Origin: Botryococcus braunii
Taxonomy: Eukaryota; Chlorophyta; Trebouxiophyceae
DNA length: 64,000 nt
NCBI GenBank assembly: GCA_002005505.1
Contig: KV908354.1
Coordinates: 784,246 to 848,245, forward strand
Reading direction: 5' to 3'
A program made the translations under genes and the position numbers. Positions 1-10,758 of the stretch are shown here, piece by piece; within the stretch, counting starts at the first letter, position 1; each line of letters starts with the position of its first letter. The notes under the pieces are model-generated. The model saw only the letters and a program-made list of their open reading frames with translations. It ran no database searches and was not told the origin of the DNA.

Positions 1-868
1 ATCCGAAAATTCACTGCTCATAATGCTGATCATCCTACCCAATATTTCCATGTACGGCCATTACTTCTAGTAGTGCTCTTCAAGCCTTTGTGTCAGACAC
101 TTTCTCCTGCTAAATTGCGGCTCTAAGGCTATGCACCTCAGGTTTGCATGTTCTTACCAAAAACGCCTTCCAGGATCCAGAGTTTGGCACCAGTAGTTGC
201 ATCCTCAAGGCCTAGCCTAAGCCTTGTGAGATCTATTGCATGCATGGGTCTTAGCATGCATTAGAGGGTGAGGGAATCCTTTTCTCATTTTCCTCTTATG
301 CTCTTGCGAACTACTTATGCATCAGAGTAAACGTTTTCTCAAGTTGATATTTGGAAGTACAGGAGAGTGGCTTAGAAAGGTACACGCAGTGCATTTTCAA
401 GCAGATATGTACATCTGCTTTCCCAGAAGTATGGCAGAATAGGGCAAGAAATAGCATGCGATCCACTTGAGGACTATGTTGCTGAGAATCCTCCCGGACC
501 GGATCGTCTATGGACTATATTGCGGAGAGTCATCTTAGCACTGGATTGTCTAAATGCACTCTGAAAGACCTGTAAGAGAAAAGAGGGAAGCTGTGCAGGG
601 CTTAACTTCCCTAAAGCATTGCCACAAGGTTTGCTTTTGCACACTGTGTCCTAGGAGCAAAACAAACAATTACATGCACGTCTACGAATAGTAGAAGCTG
701 AGCAAGTAGAAAATCAAGTCATGTATATCGGATGGTCAAAGGGCCTTGGAGGATAGCAGTATAGAGAGTGAAAGAAGTAGGAAGCTGGGGTGGGCAGACA
801 TCACCGCAAAGGCTGCTTTGATGAGTAGTGCAGCTCAGGCTTCTTACACTCCTGTGCGTCATGGGCAG
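1..868. other. Region upstream of the recognisable host exons
   Basis: No coding exon could be recognised with confidence here. The stretch probably holds introns and possibly further upstream exons of the host gene whose 3' exons start near 869. The last 35 bases before 869 are pyrimidine-rich and end in CAG, as expected of an intron 3' end. No transposon boundary was seen. Confidence 0.3.
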
Positions 869-2054
869 GTACTTTGCAGATTTAATTATTGCACATCTAC
901 AGCAATCTCTTGCTGAAGCCGTGTTGACGCCATCTGACACAGATGAATCGAATATGGGGCTACCACCTCCCATGTTTCGAGGAAACGATTTTACATCAAC
1001 GGGCAAGTGTGTCAGGGGTGACGATTTCAAGAACGCAGTAGTTGATGCGCAGGTGCTCCTCCCACCCTACCAACACAGTAGACCTGAAGTAGATTTAAGC
1101 TTTGTTTGTTGTTCACAGGTTCTCGGGCATCTGCTGAGTCGGTACAAACACATGTTAGGGCCTACCTGAATTGATGGAAAAGGGTGTATACACTTGGTTG
1201 AACTTCACATCATCCATGTCCATGTATGCGTTTTGTATATCTGTAAGCACATGTTGACCTTGACGCACTGTATGTTCGCTGATGCACAGGGCTTTGAGTG
1301 GAAGAATCAAGCAAAGGAAGGGGAACCCCAAGCGAAGTGGGCCTATGAGGGCACAACACCAGGGTCACGTTTGGTAATTCAAATTGGAATTCCTGAAAGC
1401 AGGGCCCAAGGTGCTCCATTTAGAACAGTAGTCTCACTTGGGGTCTTGAAAAGCTACAAAGGAATGGGAGTAGCTGAAATAACATGTAGATCACCTACCG
1501 AGAACCATGAAGCATGTTCTTGCAACTGGAGTATAGATGCGCACCACCCACAACATAATTCACAGGTGCGTCAATGCCTCTGAGTTGGAGACTGATTAAA
1601 GGACGACTTCTCCCCTTGTAATCTTTCTTACATAGTTGCTCATTTTGGGTATTGGCTTTTCTTTCTTGGCACTGCAAGATCTTGCATAACGTTATCATAG
1701 GCATACAACACTGCTTTTAGATGATAGTTACATTAAACCAGTGACAGTCCCTAGTGAATCAAACTTAACTGTAACTTTTATGCTGGCCCGTGGGCGCCCA
1801 GGAATGTGGGAATGAAGCATGGCACACAAGTTGGCACAATCTTCGTACTTAACATGTGATGATATTTGCAGGTCTATTGGTTGAGTGGCATGGTAACCAC
1901 TGGACCGAATTGTCTTCTGCAAGTAGAAATTTCTAACGTGACGAGCAGCGGTGCTCATAAAGTTGTCATCTTTTCATTACTTGTAATGGACGAGGCAACA
2001 GATAATTTGCATATTTTTTCGTCTTGGCCAAATCGCTTTGAAACAGGTTGGTAA
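869..2054 (+). CDS. 3' exons of a host gene, plant GDSL/SGNH-hydrolase-like family (C-terminal domain)
   Basis: Three exons can be joined: 869-1052, 1290-1565 and 1872-2054. Introns begin GT and end AG, and the two fully visible introns are both phase 0. The first exon starts with one base completing a codon before Tyr-Phe-Ala-Asp and contains LPPPMFRGN. The second has GFEW, a Lys-Trp-x-Tyr segment, LKSYKGMG and CSCNWSIDAHHPQHNSQ. The third has LLQVEISNVTSSGAHKV. This order of motifs (PPPM, GF-W, PGS, LKSY-GMG, C-C-DAHH, TSSG-HK) is what I recall from the C-terminal part of a plant family annotated as GDSL-like or SGNH hydrolases, usually secreted or Golgi-associated. The catalytic N-terminal part would lie upstream and was not found, so activity cannot be judged. 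The stop is TAA at 2052-2054. Family assignment is from memory. Confidence 0.55.
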
Positions 2055-3372
2055 GAAATGTGTCTTGCTTCCTTTGGGGATCAAAAACAACTTGCAGCAT
2101 CGTGCATCGTGCTAGACATGTCTTGCATGCCCTTTTAGGACTATTTATGTCATGCAATTGCAAATGCATGGTGCGCCAAATTCCCAACGGGAGCACAATC
2201 TTTTCCTTCAAACGATCAAATGTATAGTTGATCTTATAATATATAGTTGTGTGTTTGTGGTGTACTGGAGTGTGTGTGACGATATAGTAGGTGCCTATTA
2301 TACTAAGTAGTCATTATGGATTTCGAACAGAATATGTCCTTTCCGGTTGCCCTGGAGACAGGGAAGAGTGCGCCCTCGAGTCGGGACTCGCTCGGCTCGA
2401 GAGGATTGTGTACTGCTTAACCAAAACTCTCAACTTTGTGCCCCTCCTAGTCACCCCTGCTCCTGCCCCTGCTCACGTGATGGTCTGCAGTGGGAGTAGA
2501 GGGACATTTTGCTCTTACACGTTGTGGGCTCGCTTGAAGGCCAGTTTTTTTGTGCAGTTTCCTAGGCAGTTCCTAGACGTCCATTGGGGCGATATATGGG
2601 GACCATCGGTGGTCCATTGGCAGATCCTGATCCTCACACTTACTCACCACCCACAATCGTTCATCTTTTCCGGTTATAATAAGCACCATCTGTTTAGCCG
2701 TTTTTTGAGGGTGCTTTTACTGATTGTCCTCCTTATTGGCACCTCTCCCATAGCCACTAGTTATTTTCAATTTTGCTGCGCAACGCGTGGACTTGCTATG
2801 CATACGCACTTACAGCCATATCACCATGCACTGTTTACATGACCCCAGCACACCAGAGCCCACTGTATGCATGTACACGGACCTTCTGGGGTATGGTGCT
2901 GGCCACATCTGCCAGCAGGGGTCTCACCTAAACTTTCAGCTACACATACGGGAACTAATTGTATGCACATTGGTGTGTCTGTGCTTTTCTCAAGGGCTTG
3001 GTTATGCTGGGTGGAGGCCACGGCACTTCGTGTATGTATGGGGGCCATGGGGAGTATTGGTGGTGCTTACATAATCTCGTCTCGGCGTGTGCCAGGTCAT
3101 GCACACATTCACCTTCTAAGTCCATTCGTACGTTTTGGAACAATGATGACGTGTAATGTCTAAACTGTTCACGTCGTATATAGAACTCTCTCCTACATAC
3201 TAGAACCCTCTAGAATTTTTGTACGTGTCAGTCTGTCCTGCATTTGAAGTACGTGGCAAATTGTTAGTACCCATCTGGATTCTTCCATAAGGCTCTAAGT
3301 TGTTTTAGACCTTTCGGTTTAGAAGGGTCCAGAATCTTCCAGAATCCCCGCGTAAGTTCAGGGAATAGTATT
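2055..3372. other. Gene-poor region downstream of the host gene
   Basis: Open frames here (for example 2291-2842) show no recognisable motif and have the composition of chance ORFs. The first few hundred bases probably hold the host 3' UTR. The right part (about 3170-3350) is rich in GAA/TTC blocks and short TATA-like sequences and could be regulatory. No repeat copy of this stretch occurs elsewhere in the window. Confidence 0.4.
3331..3345 (+). promoter_or_regulatory. Possible heat-shock element (three alternating GAA/TTC units)
   Basis: AGAATCTTCCAGAAT fits the nGAAnnTTCnnGAAn consensus exactly, and a weaker GAA-rich block lies near 3190-3210. No transcript start can be tied to it. It could serve a lost gene or an old repeat, or be chance. 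Confidence 0.3.
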
Positions 3373-3624
3373 TGTAAAAGGTTATGGGCATTGGCGTATA
3401 TTGGCGTAGTAGAAGAAGTTACTCACGCTGCAGTCCATACGACTGTCTGCTGAGTATTATGCACTAATTGTCGGACAAGATTAGCATCTGGAAATGCCCA
3501 GCATCTTTCACAACCAGTTCTGTTACATCATTGTATTGTACTCAAGCACCGATCAACCAATTACTAGATAAGGCTCTAGGCGGCTACGTTCAAGTACATG
3601 CCTATACTCCCTGCAGTCACTGCC
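3373..3624 (-). repeat. Left piece of copia E-1 3' LTR
   Basis: This begins TGTAAAAGG and aligns with the first part of the E-2 LTR at 44965. It is interrupted at 3624 by element C; the LTR resumes at 22912, after a second copy of the 5-bp target CTGCC (3620-3624 and 22907-22911). The outer flank is GTATT (3368-3372); its partner lies outside the window. Confidence 0.75.
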
Positions 3625-3972
3625 TGTAGCGATCGGGAAGATAGGCTCGAGGATCGAGGCCTCGTATCGATCAGCGATCCGGAACAATCCGATAGAACCG
3701 AGGCTGTACATCGGTGGTCCGAACCGGGCGTGGGTCCCCAGGCAGGTCCTGATGGTCTCGAGGCTCTGGTGCCTCGGGGTTGACAATCCCGAGGCATAGC
3801 GGAGCTCTCGAGGGGATTTCCGGAGGGCTCGAGGCTGGAGGCCGAGCTATATAAAGGGAAATCCCTAGGCGAAGGGTCATTCCTTGCCGAACCTATAATA
3901 ATATCATTAAGAGAGTGACTTCGATTGCCTATTGATTACTTAATTGTTTAATTGACTTCCGCTGGTGTTACA
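3625..3972 (+). repeat. 5' LTR of gypsy C (348 bp)
   Basis: It starts TGTAGCG and ends GTGTTACA. The second copy at 21940-22278 appears nearly identical but lacks the last 9 bp. A TATAAA box lies near 3850. It is followed after two bases by the primer-binding site. Confidence 0.85.
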
Positions 3973-3974
3973 GC

Positions 3975-3987
3975 TTGGTATCGGCGA
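3975..3987 (+). promoter_or_regulatory. Primer-binding site of C
   Basis: TTGGTATCGGCGA follows the LTR end by two bases. The same 12-13 bases follow the 5' LTRs of A1, A+, A-, A4 and B and the TRIM. The complement ends in ACCA, as expected of a tRNA 3' end. Confidence 0.75.
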
Positions 3988-4035
3988 GCTAGGTGCTCGT
4001 GCGATTGTTGTTTAATCCTTTAATTGTAAGTCACA

Positions 4036-5097
4036 ATGGCTGATTACGATGATATGATGGTGGACGATGGGGGACTTGGAGCCGAAGCTGGGGGGCTTGG
4101 TGGGGCTCCGGAAGTTCCGCCAGGGAACCCCGTTGGGCATGACGTAAACGCCATGCTTGGGCAGGTGGTTGGCCTGATGGCCCAGGTTGTTCAATCAAGC
4201 AACAGGACAAATGAGACCATGATGGCTCACATAGAGGCCGAAAGGGAGGCTCGGGAAGCCGACCGCCGCGAGCGTGAGGCTCGTGAAGGGCCTCGAGGTA
4301 AGACATTTTCGCCAAATGTCGGGAAAATCAAGGAGTTTTTGGGATTCTCCAGTGATATGTCTCCAAGGGAGTGGTTAAGCCACGCCAAGACGAGATTTTC
4401 GTCTCCAACCTCGGGGGTTGAGGAAGACGATCAGGTAAGGCGGGCTGCAGCTAGCCTGGGTGGTCCGGCCTTAGTCCAATGGAATAATTCCATCAAGGGT
4501 GGAGATGTGCTTACATGGGAGAAGCTTGAAAATTTCCTGTTGACCCATTACGGACGAATGGAGGATCCTGAGGTCCTTTTGCAGGCAAGAAGGGCAATTC
4601 GAAAAGGAGCCCTTGGGGTCTTGGTGCAGCCTGACCTCCTGTCCGCGGTTGGGGCAGATGATGTAATTAAGTTTGATGATCCAAATGTTGCCAATTTGTT
4701 GAAGGAATTTCATGATGTTTTTCCTGATGAATTGCCTTCTCAATTGCCTCCTGATAGGGGAGTAACCCATGCGATTCCCATTCCAGATGGACAGGTTCCC
4801 CCTGTCAAGCCAATGTACAGGTTGTCTCCCGTGGAGCGGGAGGAAGTGACCAAAACATTGCAGGAGCTATTGGAAAAAGGGTTTATTGAACCCAGTTCTT
4901 CCAATTTTGCGAGTCCAATTCTGTTTGTGAAAAAGAAAGATGGGACTCTGAGGATGGTAATTGATTACAGGGGTGTAAACAGATTGACTCTGAAGAATAA
5001 ATTTCCACTTCCACGAATTGATGATTTGCTTGATCAATTGTCTGGTGCTAACGTGTTTTCTTCTTTCGGGGTACCATCAGATCAGGATCACGGATGA
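4036..5097 (+). pseudogene. C gag remnant fused in frame to reverse transcriptase N-terminus
   Basis: The frame opens with ATG 48 bases after the primer-binding site. Residues 1-190 or so are a gypsy gag matrix/capsid-like region, with an acidic start and a charged Glu/Arg helix. It then runs directly into the region before RT ([18 protein letters not shown]) and the RT N-terminus ([20 protein letters not shown]). No zinc knuckle and no Asp-Ser/Thr-Gly protease motif are present, so an internal deletion joined gag to RT without breaking the frame. A small deletion near 5063, just before Ser-Gly-Tyr-His-Gln, shifts the frame and truncates the product at 5097. RT continues in another frame. Confidence 0.75.
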
Positions 5098-6145
5098 AGA
5101 TGTACCGAAGACTGCATTTCGTACGCCACAAGGCCTTTTCCAGTTTAAGGTATTGCCTTTTGGGTTGACTAATGCCCCAGCTACCTTCCAGGCTGTCATG
5201 AATAAAGTCCTCGCCCCTCTTCTTGGCAAGTGCGTGGTTGTCTATATGGACGACATTCTTGTCTTTAGTAAGAATCGAGAGGAACATGTCGAGCATTTGC
5301 GTGCAGTTTTGGCCCTTTTGAGGGAACACAAACTGTTTTGCAAGTTGAAGAAGTGCGCTTTCTTCATGCACGCGGTCGCTTTTCTGGGACACCTGGTCAG
5401 TGGGGCAGGCGTGCGGGCGGACCCCGCGAAGGTTAAGGCAGTTATGGATTGGCCTTCTCCACGAAATGTTCACGATCTTCGTTGCTTTCTGGGATTAACT
5501 AACTATTTCAGGAAGTTCATCCAAGGTTACGCCTCTATGTCACGCTGTTTGACTAATCTATTCAAAAAGGGCGTCGCCTGGCGTTGGTCTGAGGAATGCG
5601 CAGCGAATTTCACGAGGTTGAAATCTGCGTTGGCATCCGCGTCTGTACTCCGCATCCCTGATTTAAATCGTCCCTTTGAGGTAATCTGCGACGCGTGTGG
5701 TTTCGCCCTGGGCGCAGTTCTTCTTCAAGAAGGTGCCCCCGTCGCTTTTGAGTCACGTGCTATGACTCCTGCAGAGCAGAATTACCCTGTTGGCGAGCAG
5801 GAACTCCTCGCTGTTGTGCATGCACTCACTCTTTGGAGGTGTTACCTCGAAGGAGTGCATTTCCGTGTTATCACAGACCACAACCCCAATACTTTCTTGC
5901 CTACCATGCACACCCTTTCTCGTCGTCAAGCTCGTTGGAGCGAGTTTCTTCAACGTTTTGACTTTGAGTGGCAATATCGACCGGGGCGTACTAATTGTGC
6001 TGATCCTCTCTCTCGCCGGCCTGCGCTCCTCAGTAGTATCCGCACAGCTTTGCGCTCTGCGTCTAAGGGGGGAGGCAGCAGGAGGGGGCTCCATCTCAAG
6101 GTCCTGGCATCTTGCAAAGTTGGAGTTGGGGCACACCCGAGTTGA
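5066..6145 (+). pseudogene. C reverse transcriptase and RNase H (second frame)
   Basis: Starting at Ser-Gly-Tyr-His-Gln, the frame carries [20 protein letters not shown] and the catalytic Tyr-Met-Asp-Asp (YMDDILVFS), followed by the connection region and RNase H (CDACGFALGAVLLQEG and an ELLAVVHAL helix). After PLSRRPALLSS the frame drifts into sequence unlike the family, and integrase resumes in a different frame near 6112. It is therefore frameshifted at both ends. Catalytic residues are otherwise present. Confidence 0.8.
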
Positions 6146-7479
6146 TTGAGAAGCTACAAGTAGTCGAGCTTCCGGATGATGACAAAACTGAAGGGTTGTT
6201 TAAAGAAAATGGGCTGTGGTGGTTCAAAGGGAATGATGGCGTCCACCGCGCATATGTGCCACAAGGGCAAGGGATTCGGGAAGAAGTCATTGCGGCTTTC
6301 CATGACCGAGAGATTGCCGGGCACTTCGGAGTGAGAAAAACCTTGAAGGCGGTGCAACGAGGATTTTATGGGCCAAAGATGGACCAAGATGTTCAACGGT
6401 ATGTTTCCTCGTGTGACTCCTGCCAGAGGAATAAGCCTCTCGTAGGAAGGCCACAAGGTGTGCACACTCCCCTTCCCATCGCGGACACCCCTTGGGAGAG
6501 CGTTTCCATGGATTTTGTGACTGCTTTGCCTCGTTCGAAGAAGGGACATGATGCAGTACTTGTGGTGGTGGACCGTTTTACTAAGATGGTGAAGTTCATT
6601 CCCACAACGATAACGGTGACGGCCGAGGGTACGGCGCGCTTGTTCTTTGATAATGTCTTTCGCACGATGGGCATGCCGAAAGAGATCATATCAGACCGTG
6701 ACCCGCGTTTTACGGGTAAGTTCTTCAGGGCGCTCTGTAAACTAATGGGGACAAAGCAAAGTTTCTCGTCAGCTTTTCATCCTCAGAGTGATGGACAGAC
6801 TGAGAGAACTAACCGGGTGTTGGAAGATGCATTGCGGCACTTTGTGGCTCCCGACGGGACTGATTGGGATGAGCATTTGTCATCCATTGAGTTTGCCGTG
6901 AACAATGCTTATCAGGAATCCACACAAAACACACCCTTCTACCTCAATTATGGTAGGCATCCAAGAGTCCCCGGGCACCCAGAATTCCCTTCAAAGGTGC
7001 CTGAAGCGCAAGGATTTGAAGAACGTTATCAGCAGCTATGGAAAAGAGCCAAACAGTGCTTGCAAGCTGCGGTGGATAGGCAAAAGGCCTACGTGGATAA
7101 ACACAGAGTTCCCATGTCATTTGTCGAAGGTGAACAAGTGTTATTGGCTACTAAGAATGCTCAGCCAAAGAATGTGTTGGGAAAGAAGCTCTTGCCTAAA
7201 TGGATGGGTCCTTTCACGATTGTGGGGAAAGTGAATGAAGTGGCGTATCGCCTTGATCTTCCAGAGACCCTCAAATGGCATAATGTTTTCCACGTCTCTT
7301 TACTCAGAAAATACATTGATGGGGGTCGTGTGCAACCTCCCCCCCTGCCGGAGATGGCGGGCGAACCTGAGTACCATGTTGAGAAGGTGTTGGCACACCG
7401 ACTCGTGGGACGAAACATGGAGTTCCTGATCAAATGGAAGGGATATGCACAGGAACATAACAGCTGGGAACCAGCTGTG
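6112..7479 (+). pseudogene. C integrase and chromodomain (first part)
   Basis: The frame holds the His-His-Cys-Cys zinc finger (AGHFGVRKT to CDSCQRNK) and the catalytic core with MDFVTALP, SDRDPRF and TERTNR supplying the D, D and E. A C-terminal chromodomain ends at FLIKWKGYAQEHNSWEPAV, where A1 inserted at 7479. The frame continues at 21316. The chromodomain marks C as a chromovirus. Cleavage and joining residues look intact, but the separate RT frame and the later stop break the polyprotein. Confidence 0.85.
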
Positions 7480-7929
7480 TGTAGTGAGGTGCCGCGTCAG
7501 CGCGACGCGTCTCACGTAGGATGTGCGCGTAGTTCATGTTTCTTCGTGCCCTTTGGGATACGAGTAGATCTCGTTGTCCTTGTGTGTAGGAAAATGACTG
7601 TAATATCCTAGTGGGTCTCCTCTCGTCATCCATATCGTTATGCTCGCGAGAGCATCTCGTAGAGGGACGACGTAGCCGGATCCGCGCATAGGTGGACTAG
7701 GAACTCGGGTGGTTATCATTGTCTTTGGGTTTGCTGCTACGAGTGAGACATCTAGCATTCTCTACATTGTTCATTATATATTGTTCTTTGGAGGCTCGGA
7801 CGACCTGCGTGAGGAGGGCTGCGAACTTGTAACGGATTGGAACTTCGATTTCTACCTTCGGTGTCACCCTTGCCTGATACCCTTGCTTAGCTTGTTATAA
7901 ATCTTAGTTACACGTCTCACTTCGTTAAA
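7480..7929 (+). repeat. 5' LTR of A1
   Basis: This 450-bp LTR is shared with eight other copies or parts in the window. It starts with a strong inverted repeat (7484-7515). Two short frames inside it (63 and 74 codons) recur in every copy, but only because the LTR does. Confidence 0.92.
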
Positions 7930-7942
7930 TTGGTATCGGCGA
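7930..7942 (+). promoter_or_regulatory. Primer-binding site of A1
   Basis: TTGGTATCGGCGA directly abuts the LTR end, with no spacer, unlike C, B and the TRIM, which have one or two bases. Confidence 0.75.
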
Positions 7943-8008
7943 GGCGGTTAGAGCCTCGAACCGAAGGGAGACGTAGGGAAGGTTGTAATTGCATTGTTCC
8001 ATTGCAAC

Positions 8009-9217
8009 ATGATGGCGGTTAAACGGAAAGGAAACAAGTGCTCCGGTCTCCCCCTTAAAGAGAAAGAAATTTTGGAAGGTTTGGAAAAGGAAGGTATTGA
8101 AGTCGATGATCTTTTGGAAGAGTCCGAAACGGAATTGCATCTGGCCCCATCGCCCAAACCGACCACACCCAAAACGAAACCCAAACCCACTCCTTTGAAG
8201 ACACCCTTGAAGAAAAATAAGACTAAATCCCTAATTCTACGGTTATTGAAGCGGATTGAGGCCTTGGAGGGAGAACGAGCATCCAAGCGGACGTCATCCA
8301 CCACTAACGTCGTGCGTGTGCCTACACCAGCCATGTTTACAGGAAAAAGAGGAAGCTTCCAATTCTTTGCTAGTAAGGTGGAATCATATGTGAACATTTC
8401 AAATGTGTCAAGGGACAAGTGGGTGGCAGTCGCGCTGCAATGTATGGAGGAGCGACCTACAAAGGTTTGGGGGACATACCTCAAAAGGAAGGAAAGGGAA
8501 GGAGGTCAAACAGAGCCAACATGGGAAGACTTTAAAAATTTTATGGGAAATCGATACGACTCTACAGATTTGGTTATGGCTGCCCGGCAAAAATTAGACC
8601 ATGTTTATCAAGGGCAAGAAAGCGTTGAAAGATACATAGAAAGGTTTATTTCCTTGTTGAGTGATGTAGAAACCGAATATGACATCTGCGAAAATGATAA
8701 AATATATATGTTCCTCAAAGGCCTGAATGCTCCTATTAGAGTTGCTTGCACAGTTAACCCTCAAACTGGTGTCAGGTTCACAAGCCTCGACTCATTGTGC
8801 ACTTATGTGGTGCAATATGAAAGCAACTTAAAATCAGGGGGGATGCTGAGGGGACAGGAAGGAAGGAAGGTTCTCAACGTTGTGAAGAGGACTCCAACAA
8901 GCACGCCGGCATACTTTCCGGGATTCACCCAGGGGCCTGTGCTTGGAGCCGTCGGACACAACGTTGGTGGGAAGTTAGATTCTCGGACAAGCGTCCCCTC
9001 CGAGCGCCAGTGTTATTTCTGCAAAAACTTTGGTCACGAGCAATGGCAATGTCAGGCCAAGCGGGACTACTTGCAAAGGAAGAGCAGGCGCGACAGTCAA
9101 TTGCCCCCACCTCCTCCTTTCCCCTCTAATCAAGCTCGAGGTGGGCAGTGGAAGGGCCGTGGTGGCCGGGGAGCACATTGGAAGGGAAAAGGGCCGGGGC
9201 ATAATCCTCAAAAGTAA
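8009..9217 (+). CDS. A1 Gag (capsid and nucleocapsid)
   Basis: The 402-residue frame starts at ATG 8009. It forms the retrotransposon shell and binds RNA. An acidic and then Lys/Pro/Thr-rich N-terminus is followed by a Retrotrans_gag-type capsid region (around residues 95-270, with [20 protein letters not shown]). A zinc knuckle [14 protein letters not shown] lies near residue 335, and a Gly/Arg/Lys-rich tail follows. The frame is intact. The stop at 9215-9217 is followed 11 bases later by the pol ATG in another frame, so gag and pol are separate ORFs. B gag is a recognisable relative. Confidence 0.88.
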   Translation: MMAVKRKGNKCSGLPLKEKEILEGLEKEGIEVDDLLEESETELHLAPSPKPTTPKTKPKPTPLKTPLKKNKTKSLILRLLKRIEALEGERASKRTSSTTNVVRVPTPAMFTGKRGSFQFFASKVESYVNISNVSRDKWVAVALQCMEERPTKVWGTYLKRKEREGGQTEPTWEDFKNFMGNRYDSTDLVMAARQKLDHVYQGQESVERYIERFISLLSDVETEYDICENDKIYMFLKGLNAPIRVACTVNPQTGVRFTSLDSLCTYVVQYESNLKSGGMLRGQEGRKVLNVVKRTPTSTPAYFPGFTQGPVLGAVGHNVGGKLDSRTSVPSERQCYFCKNFGHEQWQCQAKRDYLQRKSRRDSQLPPPPPFPSNQARGGQWKGRGGRGAHWKGKGPGHNPQK

Positions 9218-9228
9218 ATTCTGAAGCC

Positions 9229-10758
9229 ATGGATGCCACTTGCTTGCATGTTTTGCACTCTCTTGTGGCCTTCAATTTGGGAAAGGAAGGGGTGAACCTT
9301 GTGGTGCCAAATGTTAGGAAGGCTGAATCTGAGATTTCCAAGTTTTTATGGGAACAAAGGTGCAACCCGTCCCTCACTTGTTGTTTCATTGTGGGAAGGA
9401 AAACTTGGAAAAGTAAGAGTCTCTATGCTCACCGTATGCAAGGAAGGATTGTGGAAGTGTGTTCAGGAAGGAAGGGACAGGCGGTGGACATGAATGGTCA
9501 AACTAGTGTATACCCATTCTCTTTTGTATGTTGTGTGGTTCCCCCAAGACCCACACTCACCATGGGAAGTGTTACTACTGACTCTCCGCTAGCTATGACC
9601 TTTCCGGCGAATGTTAAGGGGAAAATCCTTTCAGTGTTGTTTGATAGTGGGGCATCTCATTCGTTTATTAAAAGTGATACTTTGCAAGGGCTAGGGGTGC
9701 GATACAAACCCGCATGCATATCCGTGACTCTTGCTGATGGAAGTGTGTCCGATACGAAAGGAACGGTAGATGTGTCGTTTACACTCAAGCCTGGTATAAC
9801 TTCCCGTCACAACTTCATTGTAAGCCCTGCCATGATTGATGGGGTAGACATGATTTTGGGGCAGGACTGGATGGAAGAAAGAGGAGTCTCAATTGATTTT
9901 TGTGTAAAGGCTGCTCAATTTAGACATAATGGGAAGTGGGTCACCCTAAAACACGCAAATTCATCGTTGCCAGTGGGGCCAAAACTTGTTTGGGGTTTAC
10001 AAGCACAAGAGAGGAAGGAAGGAAGGAAGGATAGGAATGGAAAAGGATGGAAGGGACAAGATGTTTGGAAGGTTTGTTTGTATACTGTGCTTGTGAATGA
10101 GCAGGCTGAACTGGTGGACATCACCGGGGAGGACGCCTCAAGTGAGGCCGACTTGGCGGACACCGACAAATCTATGGACGACACCCCCGTCGTCACAAAA
10201 CCCCCCAGTAGTACCGGTATGACTTTCACTCATCAAATAAATGACATGTTGGAAGGCAAGCCACAGGCCCTGAAAGACTTGTTACTTGCAAATGAGGACT
10301 TGTTTGCAAAACAACTCCCGGGGTTACCCCCGGAGCGGGAAGTGTTTCACACAATAAATTTGGAAGAAGGACATCGGCCCCCCAATAGGCCCGCGTACCG
10401 TCTTGCTCCAAGTGAGCTTGCGGAATGCGAAAAAACGGTTGATGCGTTGTTAAAATTGGGATTGATCAGGCCAAGTTGCTCACCATTTGCATCACATGTT
10501 TTGTTTGTTAGAAAGAAGGATGGAAGTTTGCGTATGGTAATAGACTACCGTCCCCTGAATAAAATTACCATCTCGGATAGGTACCCTCTCCCCAGAATTG
10601 ACGATCTGTTGGATAGGCTTAAGGGAGCCAAGGTGTTTTCGAGCTTGGACTTGTTGTCTGGGTACCATCAAGTGCGACTCGCAAGGAGGATGTGCCTGAA
10701 ACTGCCTTCAGGACCCCTTTTGGCTTGTACGAATTTCTTGTACTTCCCTTTGGTTTGA
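9229..10758 (+). pseudogene. A1 pol, first part: protease and RT N-terminus
   Basis: The frame begins at ATG 9229. After about 130 residues of leader it has an aspartic protease (DSGASHSF, then LGQDWM), a variable acidic linker and the RT N-terminus ([30 protein letters not shown]). Relative to A+, one T is missing near 10680, which shifts the frame at Gly-Tyr-His-Gln-Val-Arg and ends the protein at 10758. The A- copy has the same lesion. Confidence 0.88.

Noticed and set aside
2291..2842. 183-codon ORF as a host gene
   Set aside because: No motif, non-ATG start likely, composition like non-coding DNA and no splice evidence.
7709..7900. A 63-codon frame, and an antisense 74-codon frame, repeated in every family A LTR
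   Set aside because: They recur only because the LTR recurs. Stops and indels vary between copies, and there is no start context or known domain.
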